Shown: in pieces, positions 46,010 through 58,083 of the stretch
Position numbering within the stretch: position 1 is the stretch's first letter
Layout of the letters: each line of letters starts with the position of its first letter
DNA from: Bicyclus anynana
Taxonomy: Eukaryota > Arthropoda > Insecta > Lepidoptera > Nymphalidae
Direction: 5' to 3'
Length of the DNA: 64,000 nt
Assembly (NCBI RefSeq): GCF_947172395.1
Contig: NC_069106.1
Location: 6,572,001 to 6,636,000 of the forward strand
Made by a program: the position numbers and the translations under genes
The notes under the pieces: generated by a model
The model's input: only the letters and a program-made list of their open reading frames with translations
Database searches by the model: none
What the model was told of the DNA's origin: nothing

Positions 46010-46272
46010 ATTGCTCAGCGAGTCGCGAAGTTGAAGTGGCAATGGGCAGGCCACATAGTTCGAAGAGCCGATGGACGTTGGGGTCCCAAGATGGAGGTGG
46101 TATGGCGACCCCGCAACAGGAAAGCGCAGTCGACCCCACGCTATGTGGACTGACGATTTTAAGCCGATTGCAGGGAGCCGCTGGATGCTGGCGGCTCCAG
46201 ACCGTTGTGTTTGGAAGTCCATGCAAAGCCTAAGTCCAGCAGTGGACGTCCATCGGTTGATAATGATGATAA
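46010..46272 (+). mobile_element. LINE tail (RTE-like)
   Basis: Starts at GCTCAGCGAGTCGCGAAGTT and runs to GTCCATCGGTTGATAATGAT; reads KLKWQWAGHIVRRADGRWG, then a frameshift. Confidence 0.8.
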
Positions 46273-46610
46273 AAAGCCCCTGTTTCCAGGCGCGCGGTGT
46301 TAGTGATATGGTATGGTAGATATGGTTTGGTATGATTGATATGGTTGAAGCTCATGAGGGACGGAAGACATTTATCGTTCTATGACGTAGGCACAGGCCG
46401 CAGCGATCGCGTTGATGAATGAACGAATGATTTCATCCAGAAAAAGTTGACTCGTAACATTTTAAAGAATCTAAAATTAACTTTAATGCGAAAATTGCGT
46501 AACATTTTAAAGTAAAAATAACAAAATGTTTACGCATCAATCCACTTTGTACACTGTCAATTGTGATGGAGATTGACCGTGTGAACCATTTGATTTAGAC
46601 TTCGACAGGT

Positions 46611-47270
46611 TTCTGTAAAATGGACCTTAAGTCTATTAACTATAGGTTCATTATACTCTAACAGTATTTAGATTTTCGATGACGACACGTTCGCGATCTT
46701 GTAAATTTCATACTCGAGCTTTTCTGTAAGATGGACCTTAAGTCTATTTGCTATAGGTTCATTATACTCTAACAGTATTTAGATTTTCGATGACGACACG
46801 TTCGCGATCTTGTAAATTTCATACTCGAGCTTTTCTGTAAGATGGACCTTAAGTCTATTTGCTATAGGTTCATTATACTCTAACAGTATTTAGATTTTCG
46901 ATGACGACACGTTCGCGATCTTGTAAATTTCATACTCGAGCTTTTCTGTAAGATGGACCTTAAGTCTATTTGCTATAGGTTCATTATACTCTAACAGTAT
47001 TTAGATTTTCGATGACGACTCGTTCGCGATCTTGTAAATTTCATACTCGAGCTTTTCTGTAAGATGGACCTTAAGTCTATTTGCTATAGGTTCATTATAC
47101 TCTAACAGTATTTAGATTTTCGATGACGACTCGTTCGCGATCTTGTAAATTTCATACTCGAGCTTTTCTGTAAGATGGACCTTAAGTCTATTTGCTATAG
47201 GTTCATTATACTCTAACAGTATTTAGATTTTCGATGACGACTCGTTCGCGATCTTGCAAATTTCATACTA
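46611..47270. repeat. 111-bp satellite, six copies
   Basis: CGATGACGAC recurs every 111 bp (GACGAC at 46681, 46792, 46903, 47014, 47125, 47236). Copies are nearly identical; the first three read GACGACACG and the last three GACGACTCG. Stops occur in every frame. Confidence 0.96.
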
Positions 47271-47722
47271 AGGGCGAGACTGACGGGAGCGGTAATTAGG
47301 TCTCGGTAACAATAAGCAGAAACGTTCTGTATGCGTCGCAAACAATTCGCGAAAGATTATTTTTTACGTTTTGTGAATATAAATGTTAAATTTTAATCAT
47401 GTTAGTCTATTCTGAACTGGAGATGTAATGGAATTTACAGGAGCTCTAGACAACTGTGATTTTTAAGAGTTTAAAAATTATTATGAACTCATAAAAATCA
47501 CATCCTTCCAAGATCCGATAAGTCAATGTGCCTGCAGCGCTAACGGCTTGACATCAGATAAAAATGATGGTGTGTCGTGGATCGGATGGTGGGTGTATAT
47601 CGCATATATGCGAAATGTGCGAGAAAATGAGAAAAAGTTATTTTCCACTCAACAATAGTTCAGGTAACATAAATTGTTTGTCATTCGTCATTTCTACGTA
47701 CTACTAGTATATCCTCTACATC

Positions 47723-48147
47723 ATCATCATCATCATTATCAACCCACTAGTAGACGCCACGCGGTTTCACCAGCATGGTTCCCGTTCCCGTAGGAATACA
47801 GGGATATAATATAGCCTATAGCCTTCCTCGATAAATGGGCTATCTAACACTGAAAGAATTTTTTCAAATTGGACCAGTAGTTCCTGAGATTAGCGCGTTC
47901 AATCAAACAAACAAACTCTTCAGTTTCATAATATTAGTATATATTCGGCTTACTGCTGAGCTCGAGTCTCCTCTCAGAATAATAGGGGTTAGGCCAATAG
48001 TCCACCAATCTAGTAATAGTATCCACCAGAATAATAGGGACTTCACACACGCAGAGTATTAAGAAAATTCTCTGGTATGCAGGTTTCCTCACTATGTTTT
48101 TCCTTCACTGTTTGAGACACGAGATATTTAATTTCTTAAAATTAATG
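47723..48147 (-). mobile_element. SINE family A interrupted by a Helitron
   Basis: CATCATTATCAACCCA (to 47746) continues at 47942 with TATTCGGCTTACTGCTGAGC and runs to GACACGAGATATTTAATTTC. Confidence 0.85.
47747..47941 (-). mobile_element. Short Helitron (Lep1-like) nested in SINE
   Basis: CTAGTAGACGCCACGCGGTT at left, CATAATATTAGTATA at right: reverse of the 24723 family. Last two terminal bases changed or lost. Confidence 0.85.
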
Positions 48148-48149
48148 TA

Positions 48150-48900
48150 ATATATCCTAGTCGTAAAATCCACTTTCAAATGAGTCTTCATTTTCCATTC
48201 CCAAAAAAACAATGCTTGGAGTTTTTCTTTTGTAGTGTGTTCCGACTCTTACCTAACAGCATGGGAAAAATTTGCTTTAACATAATTAAATTACATATTC
48301 ATAAATTCCATCAAATAGAAAACCGCCTCGGGACGTCTATTTGTCGCGGAGGTGAGAAGTGTTTGTTTTATATCTGACTACCCGCGATTGAGGAATAAAT
48401 CATGTTGTTGAATTATTACTGTGAGTATGAGATATTTTCTATGTTGTTATCATACCTGTAGGCATCGATCGTAGATCGTTAGATGGGCCTCAAAGCGTCG
48501 CCGAATTGTCTCTGGTTTCGCACATTGAGTACGTCATCACTCGTAATACACTCTTTATTCATGTTGTGGCTTGTGTTTTTACACTTCCAAAATGAACACG
48601 AAGGCATAATTAAGAGATTAAAATAAAAAAAACAAATATTTTTATATATCCACCTCACAGCATGCGCTTGTTACATAAGAGTAGTGCGTGCACGTCTTTG
48701 GGTAATGACATAAAATTGTACGTTCTTTAGTATGGAGGGGCCCATCTAATCGATTTATATCTATGCCTGTAGGTATAGGTAGGTTTTTTTAATATTGGTC
48801 ATGTCTTTTAAACATATTCCCATTCCCCTTCACCCAGTCGAAAAACACTGTGTTAGTAGTAAGATGGGAAGGGTCTTGCGGTGATCGAACCACGAGCTTG
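48150..48900. other. No recognisable feature
   Basis: AT-rich, short frames only. A tRNA-like remnant (CTTGCGGTGATCGAACCACG) sits at about 48877. Confidence 0.4.
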
Positions 48901-48923
48901 GTGATGAGTGCAGCTCTTTACAG

Positions 48924-49239
48924 TTTTTTTTTATTCTCTACAAGTTAGCCCTTGACTACAATCTCACCTGATGGTAAGTGATGATGCAATCTAAGATGGA
49001 AGCGCACTAACTTGTTAGGAGTACGATGAAATCCACACTCCTTTCGGTTTCTTGACATCGTACCGGAAGGTTAAATCGCTTGGCGGTGCGTCTTTGTCTG
49101 TAGGGTGGTAACTAGCCACGGCCGAAGCCTCCCACCAGCCAGACCTGGACCAATTAAGAAAACCTCAATCGGCCCAGCCGGGGATCGAACCCAGGACCTC
49201 CGTCTTGTAAATCCACCGCGCATACCACGGAGGCCGTCA
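48924..49239 (-). mobile_element. SINE family B, near full length
   Basis: TTCTCTACAAGTTAGCCCTT to CATACCACGGAGGCCGTCA; small deletion in the head. Confidence 0.85.
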
Positions 49240-49433
49240 CCTTGAGCTAGGGTAGCTTGAGCTTAGGTATAAAAGGCAAAAATGGATCAACCAATATCAA
49301 CAGTTTAAACCTCTGAATGAAATATGGGAAGGTTCGAAAGAGAAAGCGATGCTTCTACTCCACCGCTATTGTTCGACAATTTGTTTTTTTTTTCTTCACG
49401 AGTTATGTTGTTTACGTAGGCTAGGCCTCCTAC

Positions 49434-49740
49434 GATTATCGTTATCAACCCATATACGGCTCACTGCTGAGCTCGAGTCTCCTCTCAGAATGAAAGGGGT
49501 TAGGCCAATAGTCCACCACGCTGGCCCAATGTGGATTGGCAGACTTCACACACGCAGAGAATTATGAAATTCTCTGGTGTGCAGGTTTCCTCACGATGTT
49601 TTCCTTCACCGTTTGAGACACGTGATACATAATTTTTAAAAAGGCACACAACTGAAAAGTTGGAGGTGCATGCCCCGGACCAGATTCGAACCCACACCCT
49701 CCGGAATCGGAGGCAGAGGTCATATCCACTGGGATCACGG
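49434..49740 (-). mobile_element. SINE family A, full length
   Basis: GTTATCAACCCATATACGGC to CATATCCACTGGGATCACGG. Confidence 0.85.
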
Positions 49741-50335
49741 ATCTTTACCTACGATTATAATGAATATAATTATAATAGGCATTCGAGAATTTTTCAAAAT
49801 TCACCCCCTAAGGTACTTTTTCCTCCTCCTCCTCCTCCTCCTCCTAGACATATCGAAAAATTAAAAATGAAAAATGACGACGTTTCGATTATACCAGCTT
49901 TCGTACAAAAAGGATCGTGTTTTTATAAAAGTTTCACCATTCGGTCGCCTATTAAAACAAAATTATTTTATTGAAATTCGAGAGAGAATATACACAAAAG
50001 TAGAATAATCAAAATATATTTAAGTTCATTAATACCCCATATCACAGAAAACATCGCCCCATCAATCAGCGATATTTCACACTCATGTTGCATATTTTTC
50101 AACCAACGAAAAAATGGAGGATGATTTTCAGTTCGACGCGAGTATTTTTTTATGTATGATCACGGATACTTTTTACTGAATGGTTTCTGATAATTATTTT
50201 TTTATTTCGAAGTTGGTCGCGTATAATTTTGAAAAAAAAAACTACCCATAGGAAAACAGGGATGATTGTTGTAATTTAAGCCACTCATAACTTTTTACAG
50301 AGTACCTAGTCCGATTTTGATAATCTTTTTATACA
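49741..50335. other. No gene seen; (CCT)n tract
   Basis: A short (CCT)8-like microsatellite at about 49821-49845. The rest is AT-rich and featureless. Confidence 0.45.
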
Positions 50336-50369
50336 ACTTGATTAACAAATCACCGGCTAAATCTGTCAG

Positions 50370-50604
50370 TCAGTATGTTCGTTATAGAAACAAAAACTAC
50401 TTGACGGATTTTAACGAAACATAGTACAATTATTCTTCATACATAGGTTAGAGTATACTTTTCATCACGCTACAATCCATAAGAGCAGAGCAGTGAAGGG
50501 AAACTTTTGGAAAACGGGAGAAGTTATTCCCGTTTTCACAGCGATACTATAAGGGCTAGATTAGAGAGGTCTAAGGGCGGACGAAGTCGCGGGTATCCGC
50601 TAGT
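50370..50604 (+). mobile_element. Helitron-like 3' part
   Basis: CAGTATGTTCGTTATAGAAA to GACGAAGTCGCGGGTATCCG and CTAG at 50601-50604. Confidence 0.6.
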
Positions 50605-50639
50605 ACTGAATATGTTTTTTTTTTAATTTTGAATAAGAT

Positions 50640-50945
50640 AGCTGCAATCATGCCTGATGGTAAGCGATGATGCAGCCTATGGTGGAACGCGCTTGCCTAG
50701 AAGATACCTATTTACTCTTGACATGAAAATACCCATATTGTAGGTGGTGGGGAAAACTGAAGCTGGGAGAGCATTCCACATCTATGCAGTGCGTATAAGG
50801 AAAGAGGAACTAAACCGCTTACCGCTCATGTATGGATTTTTGAAGAAAACCCGGCCGGAATCGGACAGTACAGACTCTTTGCCACTGTTACCCTATGATT
50901 ACGCATCCTTGCGAAACAGGGGTTCGCATAACAGCAGTCTAGGAT
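50640..50945 (+). repeat. Interspersed repeat with open frame
   Basis: ATGCCTGATGGTAAGCGATG ... GGTGGGGAAAACTGAAGCTG. The frame reads RIRKEELNRLPLMYGF and RPESDSTDSLPLLPYDYASL. I recall similar lepidopteran repeats; no domain recognised. Confidence 0.4.
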
Positions 50946-51428
50946 TTTAAATTCGGAACATATAGACGTTACGCTTGAAGCTATCAACTATCAAGTCATT
51001 TAACAGCTAATGACTTCGAGCACTTACTGACTTCAGAGGATATGGTGGTAACACATCACGCGATGGCCGATGCACGCGACTGGTAACTTATGTACTCTCG
51101 AACGGATTTTTTTATTTTCCATTAGAAACGTTAATAGCCAGGGATCCATGGAGCATTTTTACAATTGATTACTATCAAGCACAGATTAATCAATAATGTA
51201 GGTACAGATGGATACGATTACCACAGATTAATCAATAATATACAGATGGAGCGGACGGAACACGACGGTGTCGTAGCCGCTCCAAATACTAAATTCAAAA
51301 AGTAATACATTCTCGTGTCAATTTTCAATATTATTCAAGAAAAATGCCGTGTTATGTTGTTAAATATTTACAAAACTACAGAAATAACATGGAGTATTTT
51401 TAATTGGTAATTATTGATTATTATATAT

Positions 51429-51743
51429 AGAGACTTGATAGTCCAGTGGATATGACCTCTGCCTCCGATTCCGGAGGGTGTGGGTTCGAATCCGGTCCGG
51501 GGCATGCACCTGTAACTTTTCAGTTGTGTGCATTTTAAGAAATTAAATGTCACATGTCTCAAACGGTGAAGGGAAACATCGTGAGGAAACCTGCACGCCA
51601 GAGAATTTCTTAATTCTCTGCGTGTGTGAAGTCTGCCAATCCGCATTGGGCCAGCGTGGTGGACTATGGCCTAACCCTAATTCTAAGAGGAGACTCGAGC
51701 TCAGCAGTGAGCCGTATATGGGTTGATAACGACGACGACGACG
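51429..51743 (+). mobile_element. SINE family A, full length
   Basis: GAGACTTGATAGTCCAGTGG, GGGTTCGAATCCGGTCCGGG, ends GTTGATAACGACGACGACGA. Confidence 0.88.
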
Positions 51744-51962
51744 ATTATTATATTAGTTTACGTAATTGTTGTTAGTGTTAAATGAAATACAAATTATGAA
51801 AAAAGTTTGTAGATGCGGTTGTCAAGGAGACGCGTGCCGTCTTTTTTAATGGGTTTCACCTGCTTCACTGGTTACTCTGTGCTATCAAGTTAATTTTTCC
51901 GTTAGTAGCTTCATCTTGATGAGACACTCAACTTTTATATTTTTGAAAATTCTTGATTCTAG

Positions 51963-52059
51963 TAGCTACAATAAACTATTTTCTAGTTGTGGGAATCGAA
52001 ATCACGACCGTCGATGCAGAAAGCATGTCACTATCCACTGCACCACGCGGCAGTCGTTA
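51963..52059 (-). mobile_element. SINE family C, head
   Basis: Minus strand copy of the 33600 head: TTGTGGGAATCGAAATCACG to CACTGCACCACGCGGC. Confidence 0.65.
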
Positions 52060-52073
52060 TATGTAAATTTTTA

Positions 52074-52226
52074 TTATTCTTTACAAGTTAGCTCTTGACT
52101 AAAATCTCACCTGATGGTAAGGGATGATGCAATCTATAATGGAAGCTAACTTGTTAGGAGGTTAATACGTCTTTGCGTAGGGTGGTAACTAGCCACGGCC
52201 GAAGCCTCCCACCAGCCAGACCTAGA
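52074..52226 (-). mobile_element. SINE family B, deleted copy
   Basis: TTATTCTTTACAAGTTAGCT to CCTCCCACCAGCCAGACCT; middle missing. Confidence 0.75.
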
Positions 52227-52591
52227 AGATAGATAACGTTTACTGAAAATATAAAAGAGATATCCACAAATTATTTGTAAATCTTTCGTCGTTCATTCCT
52301 TCGTTATATCCCTTAGATTATAATAATTGCGTAATTCCGGTTATTTATTCGAATCATTGGCCCCGATTCGATGCATTTAAATGAATGAATATAATAAAAT
52401 GCGATGAACAGAAAGATTACAGATGAAATTAATAGGGTATTGTGAATTTATGACTGTGAAGTAGTTGGCCCTTTGATACCGATGACAGTTGTCTTGTGTC
52501 ATACATTATTTATTATCACCATTTTAGTGTTAGTTATGAGTTTATTAACAAATAATGACAAGCTTTTGGCAGCTATTCCGTGTGTATAACA

Positions 52592-52797
52592 CTAGCGGAC
52601 TCAGCGTGGTATTCAGTTTTTCACGAATCCCGCGGGAACTATGGATTTTTCCGAGATGAAAAGTAGCCTATGTGCTAATCCAGAGTAAAATCTATTTCCA
52701 TTTCAAATTTCAGCCAAATCGCTTCAGTAGCCGCAGCGTAAAGGAGGACCAAACATACTTACACACACAAACTTTCGTCTTTATATTATTAGTGTGA
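52592..52797 (-). mobile_element. Helitron-like element, 206 bp
   Basis: CTAGCGGACTCAGCGTGGTA at left; TTATATTATTAGTGTGA at right (TCACACTAATAATATAA on minus). Confidence 0.75.
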
Positions 52798-52957
52798 AAG
52801 TGTGATGTGATAATGTCAAGCTTTTGTCAGCTATCCCGTACCCTGAAGCAATTATCGTTGGATTAAAAGTTACTTTGCTAGCTTCTTGTCCGTTCAAAAA
52901 ATATATTTCTTCAAAAATGCATTTGAAAATTATCCACTTTTACTCGTAATCCAATTT

Positions 52958-53255
52958 GAGCCGTGGTAGCCCAGTGGATATCACCTGTCTTCGATGCGTA
53001 AGTTTGAATCCGATCCGGGACATACACGTTTAACTATTCAGATAAATGCATTAAAAAAAATTAAATATCACGTGTCTCAAATGGAAAAACATACCTTGAC
53101 GTAAACATACCACGTAGAAATTTTTTAGGTATGGAAAGCTGCATACCTAAAAATTTTCTACGTGTCTACTAATCCGCTTTGGGCCAGCGTGGTAGACTAT
53201 TAGCCTAAACCCACTCATACTGAGAGGAGACTTGTGCTCAATAGTGAGTGATTAT
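52958..53255 (+). mobile_element. SINE family A, diverged
   Basis: GAGCCGTGGTAGCCCAGTGG to GTGCTCAATAGTGAGTGATT, with a short internal duplication around 53110-53160. Confidence 0.75.
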
Positions 53256-53489
53256 GTTAATGATGGTGACTCATTTTCAAAGTCAAAGATGTCGGTACTG
53301 TTACGTAGGGGTAAGTAGGCTGAAGGTTAATACTTATTATCTACTATAATAAGTATTAACCTAAAATCCTTACTTTTTAAAATTCTACGAGATGGATGCC
53401 ATCTTTATGAGATAGACGATTATAAATAAATAAGTTATAAGTGCTACCATTACATTACATAATTTGCTACCTAATTATTATATTATACT

Positions 53490-53719
53490 AGGGGTCCCGG
53501 TCAAGCTTCGCTTTGACTTTTGTGCACTTCTTCCATAGCCTTACCTAATCTACTTCCACCCTACCTATACCCTACCCCTACTCTAGACTTTTGAAAATTT
53601 TCGTAAGAACCATCCTCGTACTTCAAGGAGTATTCTGAAAAAAGAATTAGCAAAATCGGCTAAGCTGTACTCGAGGTTTGCGCTTAGGAAGATTCAAGAT
53701 TCATTTTTATATAGATATA
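53490..53719 (-). mobile_element. Helitron remnant with CCCTA-type tract
   Basis: CTAGGGGTCCCGGTCAAGCT at left; TTCATTTTTATATAGATA at right; ACCCTACCTATACCCTACCC inside. Confidence 0.6.
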
Positions 53720-54335
53720 TTTATGTATTATAAAAAGTTCTTAGTTATATCTAATACATATATAGGTAAACAACCGCGACTTTCACTGCGTAGAAAACGT
53801 TGACCTTTCGAATTTCAAAGAATCGAATTTCTTTTTCTAAAAAGTCTTTCTCTGCGTCACAAAAGGAAATTGCATATCGTCTGAATTTTAGCATTCTTGA
53901 TCCAGTGGTTATCTGTTGTGCTTTCAGATAGGTACACGGTACACCTATTATACCAATAGATCTTGCTTGGGCTATATCAATTTATTTCCTGGATGTGAAC
54001 AATCTAAGTATACATAATAAGCAATCGTTTAAAATATAGCTTTGTGCCAACACGAAAAAGGCACGAAAACGTTCCATTACAAATTATTTATCTTTCAAAG
54101 AGAATATCTCTAAGTGTATATCTGACATTTTTCCATTAACGTATTTTATAACTTCCCCAAACGAAATTATTAGTGGGGAGAAAGTTCGGAAAATCAATTT
54201 GGCTTCTTATGATTCTAAGTTTATCGCGACTTTTTCTTCGTCTTAATATCGTATTACCGATATTTTTATCTATGGTATCACCCTTTTGTGTCTGTATGAT
54301 GATGTATTGTGAGATTTATGTTTAGTTCCTTTATA
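53720..54335. other. No recognisable feature
   Basis: AT-rich, no open frame of note and no repeat recognised. Confidence 0.4.
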
Positions 54336-54340
54336 TACAG

Positions 54341-54556
54341 GTTATTCGTGATAACCCAGTGGATATGACCTTCGCCTCCGATTCCGAAGGGTGTGGGTCC
54401 GAAGCATGCACCTCCAACTTTTCAGTTGTGTGCATATTAAGAAATTAAATATCACGTGTCTCAATCGGTGAAGGAAAACATCGTGAAGAAACCTGCATAC
54501 CAGAGAATTTTCTTAATTCTCTGCGTGTAAAGTCTGCCAATCCGCATTGGCCTCAA
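54341..54556 (+). mobile_element. SINE family A, 3'-truncated
   Basis: TTATTCGTGATAACCCAGTG to TCTGCCAATCCGCATTGGCC. Confidence 0.8.
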
Positions 54557-54719
54557 TCAGATCTTTGACTCAAGATTGAAAAATTTGAAAAATCGGAAAA
54601 AGAATAATATAACTTTGTCACTCTATTTTCCACTATTCAAATTAGTTGTAGATAATTAGTTAATATATCTACCATTTGCGTTTTGTCTATTAATTACGGG
54701 ACACCCTGAATATATATTA

Positions 54720-54900
54720 GTAGACTCGGTTTCACCCGCATAGTTTTTGTTCCCGTGAGACTAAGGGAATAAAATATAGCTGATGTTATTGGGTGAAATT
54801 GTCTTTCTAATAGTAAGAAGAATTTCTAAAATCGGTGCAGTCTTACAGAGATTAGTTACCGGACAAACTCACAACTAATCTCTTTATAATATTGATAGTT
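54720..54900 (-). mobile_element. Degenerate Helitron-like element
   Basis: TAGACTCGGTTTCACCCGCA to CTCTTTATAATATTGATAG, diverged reverse copy of the 24723 family. Confidence 0.5.
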
Positions 54901-55739
54901 TACCTAGAGCACTATAGACTTTACTGCGTTACAAAAAACACGTTTTTTTTTTTATTCTTTACAAGTTAGCCCTTGACTACTACAATCTCACATGATGGTA
55001 AGTGATGATGCAGTCTAAGATGGAAGCGGGCTAACCTGTTTTAGGAGGAGGATGAAAATCCACACCCCTTTCGGTTTCTACACGACATCGTACCGGAACG
55101 TAAATCGTTTGGCGGTACGTCTTTGCCGGTAGGGTGGTCTGCCGTGTAAACCCAAAACACTGTATCTCAGAAAACCCAGTTTTGAGAAAACAGCGTTTAA
55201 AAGTTTTTTTGCATTTTGGTTGATTTCTACTACAATATTCTTATAAAATGTGCAGTATTAGGTATCAATCGAAAGATATTTTTGTAACCTATATAGCCAT
55301 GTAAGTTTTAGGGCAATCCTGTAAATACATTTGCAATAATCTTTATAAACTTGTATTGTCATAGCAAAGGCGTAACAAATTAAGCTTACTTGTCAAACCA
55401 AAACACTCCAATTATAGTTACAGTTTTTTGGCTTCATAAGTAGCTCTTCAATATGTTTACTGAAATACTGTATTTTTTGTGTTATTGTTCATATGCATAT
55501 AGTGTACGGGCTAACATGGCAGCAGGGCTTTTATCTGTTCTGAATTTTGAATGTGTTTGCTAACTACCATGTTCAACCACAGGTTCATCACATAATATGT
55601 CTGGAGGGCTTCCTATTGAATCTTTGGTTCTAGAACAAGAGATTGTGTTTGATGTATTATTATTATTAAGTGTATGTAGAAATCTGTAGCGAAGTTCATG
55701 ATATCTTGTCTGGTTTTAGTTTCAGTTTCAAGTTTTGGA

Positions 55740-56700
55740 TCCAGGTTTTGTTTGTGGTCACTTCTTTTTTTTTGAGGCTTTTTTCGTGCTTCTGTAGTCT
55801 TTTATGTTCTCTATTGTTTTGTTAGTGTTTGTAGTCATTATTGATTGATTTTCTTGAAGCTTTAAACAATTGTCTCAATTCTTCTGCCATTTCTTTAGAT
55901 TTTTGTTTTGTTTTCATAAGCTCAGTTCGTCTTTTAAGAAGAATTCGCCTAGTTTCACTAAGTATTTTGTCTATAGTACTTAGTTCTGTATTATTATATC
56001 TATGTGGGAGGCTGGTGATGATAGTGTCAGCTAGTTTGTTGTAAGAAAATTGGATATCTTCTTCTACATGTTGCATTTCCGGTTGGTATATTTTAAAACC
56101 TAGTACTCTAGGTTGGTAGGGCTATGGCACCTCTACGTTTCTTACCTTCGATCGGTGACAAAATAAAATCGTTTTTCTTACTTTGCCGTATGGTGAGAGT
56201 CAGATCCATTTTCGATTTGCTCGAGCTTTAAAGAAAGAGTTCATAATTGACATTCTATGTTCCAATGAGTATATCTCCTCCTTCGTTTCTCTTTCCATAT
56301 CCAAATATTCCCATCACAAGGTTTTCTATTTTGGACTGGCCAACTTTTGCGTCAAAATCACCGATAACGACGATGTTTTCTCCTGCCTGGCTTTGAGCAA
56401 CCCGAAGCATTTCGTAGAATGAGTTGATTTCTTCATCTGCAGAGTTTTCAGTTTGTGCGTATATTTGTAGGTATTATTGTAAGCAGTTGGTTGCCGTATT
56501 TCAATTTTAGTAGCGCAACCCGATTTGAATGTGCTAAAAAGCTTGTAATTTAACATTTAAGTTCTTTTTTTATTAAAAAACCAACTCCATTCTGGCCGTT
56601 TGTTTCACCTTTGTAGCATAATATTTATTTTTGATTATGCAGCCCTACATAAATATATTGTATGTTAGTTCTATAATTTTTTTCTGTTTTTGTTACAGAA
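55740..56700 (-). pseudogene. Decayed RTE-like LINE endonuclease/linker region
   Basis: Minus frames contain VIGDFDAKVGQSK (cf. GDFNAKVG of LINE endonucleases) and then, in another frame, TIDKILSETRRILLKRRTEL, the endonuclease-RT linker. Several frameshifts and stops; no RT domain follows inside the element. Confidence 0.65.
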
Positions 56701-57345
56701 TTTACGTTAAATGTTCCAATTTTGTTTTTTCATCGTTTGCTTGATTTTTCTGGGTTATGGGCTTGGGGGAGGGCTTAGTGGTATTAACGGACTTATATCA
56801 TAGCGAGATTCGAAAATAAACTCTGAATTTTTATAGGAGTTGTCAAGCTCAATGGTCTGTTTGACCGTATCGCCTTATCGTATGGCCTGTTAGCTTCAGA
56901 ACATTCTTTGTTATTCTCCTATTCAATCAAAACATGGTTTAATGTTGACGCCATCGTGGAGTAGTTATAATGTTGTATATTGTTTTGTAATCATTTTTGC
57001 AAAAGTAAATTACCCGACGCACTAATATCTTTTATAACCTAACTGTAGCGTTCACTCACACGCATTGCCAAACGGCCACTGAATGTAGGAACCTCCCGCA
57101 GGCTAAAATGCTCTACTTGATGGTTTAAAAACTATTGGCTAGGGAGAACACTGTAATTTTTGTTTCGCGAAATAAGTAAAGCCAAAATACTGTAACTAAA
57201 ATTACAGTTACATGCTTTTATAAAGTATGACTTTTTTTGAATTACAGTCTTGTTGGTATACTCATATCTCCATAAATATTTAAAAAAAATCAAATTTTTT
57301 TTTATTGGGGTATAAAGCTCATCAAAATTAGTCAAATGAGCGCTA

Positions 57346-57389
57346 TAAACCCAAAACACTGTAACTCAAGTTACAGTGTTTTGGGTTTA
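57346..57389. repeat. Perfect palindrome at right end of the 55138 element
   Basis: 21-bp arms (TAAACCCAAAACACTGTAAC + T) around CA. Confidence 0.92.
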
Positions 57390-57640
57390 CACGGCAGTGG
57401 TAGCTAGCCACGGCTGAAGCCTCCCACCAGCCAGACCTGGACAAATTAAGAAAATCTAAATCTGCCCAGCCGGGGATCGAACCCAGGTCCTCCGTTTTGT
57501 AAATCCACCGCGCATTCCACTGCGCCACGGATGCCGTCAAAAATAAAACGTAGTTTCGACTACTCATGGTATTTCAATTTGTCTAAGTAACACAAACTTC
57601 ATTCTCTTCGTTTACGGATCTTGTTACTTTGGATTTGGCT

Positions 57641-57740
57641 ATCATCATTATCATTATCAGCTGATGGACATCCACTGCTGGACATAAGCCTTTTGCATGG
57701 ACTTCCAAACGAAACGGTCTCGGGCCGCTCGATGGATGAA
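57641..57740 (-). mobile_element. LINE tail (RTE-like) fragment
   Basis: ATCATCATTATCATTATCAG and CTGATGGACATCCACTGCTG to ACGGTCTCGGGCCGCTCG. Confidence 0.65.
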
Positions 57741-57779
57741 AATTCATATATAAATCACACTATATATCTTTACATCTGT

Positions 57780-58083
57780 AGTTTAATTGGTACTTAATTA
57801 TTATTTTTAAACATATTTGCTGCTTCTAATTGAATTTAATTCACTTGAATTTGTTCTCATTTTTATTTTTTTTATGTTAGCTGTGGCGTCACACGGGTCT
57901 CAGCTGAATATCAGCGCCGTGTGTTATGCTTGTATATAGTACACGGCATATGCTGAGCTGTACACCCTTTCTTTTTTAAGGGTTACAGACAGACATGCTG
58001 TTTTTAGTTAAGGATACTGTTTGTAACTTTTAAATTTGAATAAATTTATTTTCTTTCTTTCTTTCTTTCTTTCTTTCTTTTCT
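57780..58083 (+). repeat. LINE/SINE tail ending in a (CTTT)n microsatellite
   Basis: TCACACGGGTCTCAGCTGAA ... GAATAAATTTATTTTC then (TTTC)n at 58046-58083. Similar to 58870-59105. Confidence 0.55.

Larger units (their letters stand above)
55138..57393. mobile_element. DNA element with CTGCCGTGTAAACCC terminal repeats
   Basis: Left end CTGCCGTGTAAACCCAAAAC then ACTGTA; right end is its reverse complement (TACAGTGTTTTGGG...GGCAG). About 2.25 kb, 4-bp TGGT target duplication. The interior contains a decayed LINE endonuclease region but no transposase that I recognise. Confidence 0.75.
54949..57539 (-). mobile_element. SINE family B split by a 2.25-kb element
   Basis: SINE tail half 54949-55137 ends GGTAGGGTGGT; the head half resumes at 57394 (TGGTAGCTAGCCACGGCTGA) to 57539. 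TGGT is duplicated. Confidence 0.85.

Noticed and set aside
46611..47270. CRISPR-like array
   Set aside because: Repeats are contiguous 111-bp units with no spacers, in a eukaryotic genome.
49821..49845. Coding function for the (CCT)n stretch (proline or leucine run)
   Set aside because: It is a simple microsatellite between a SINE and featureless DNA.
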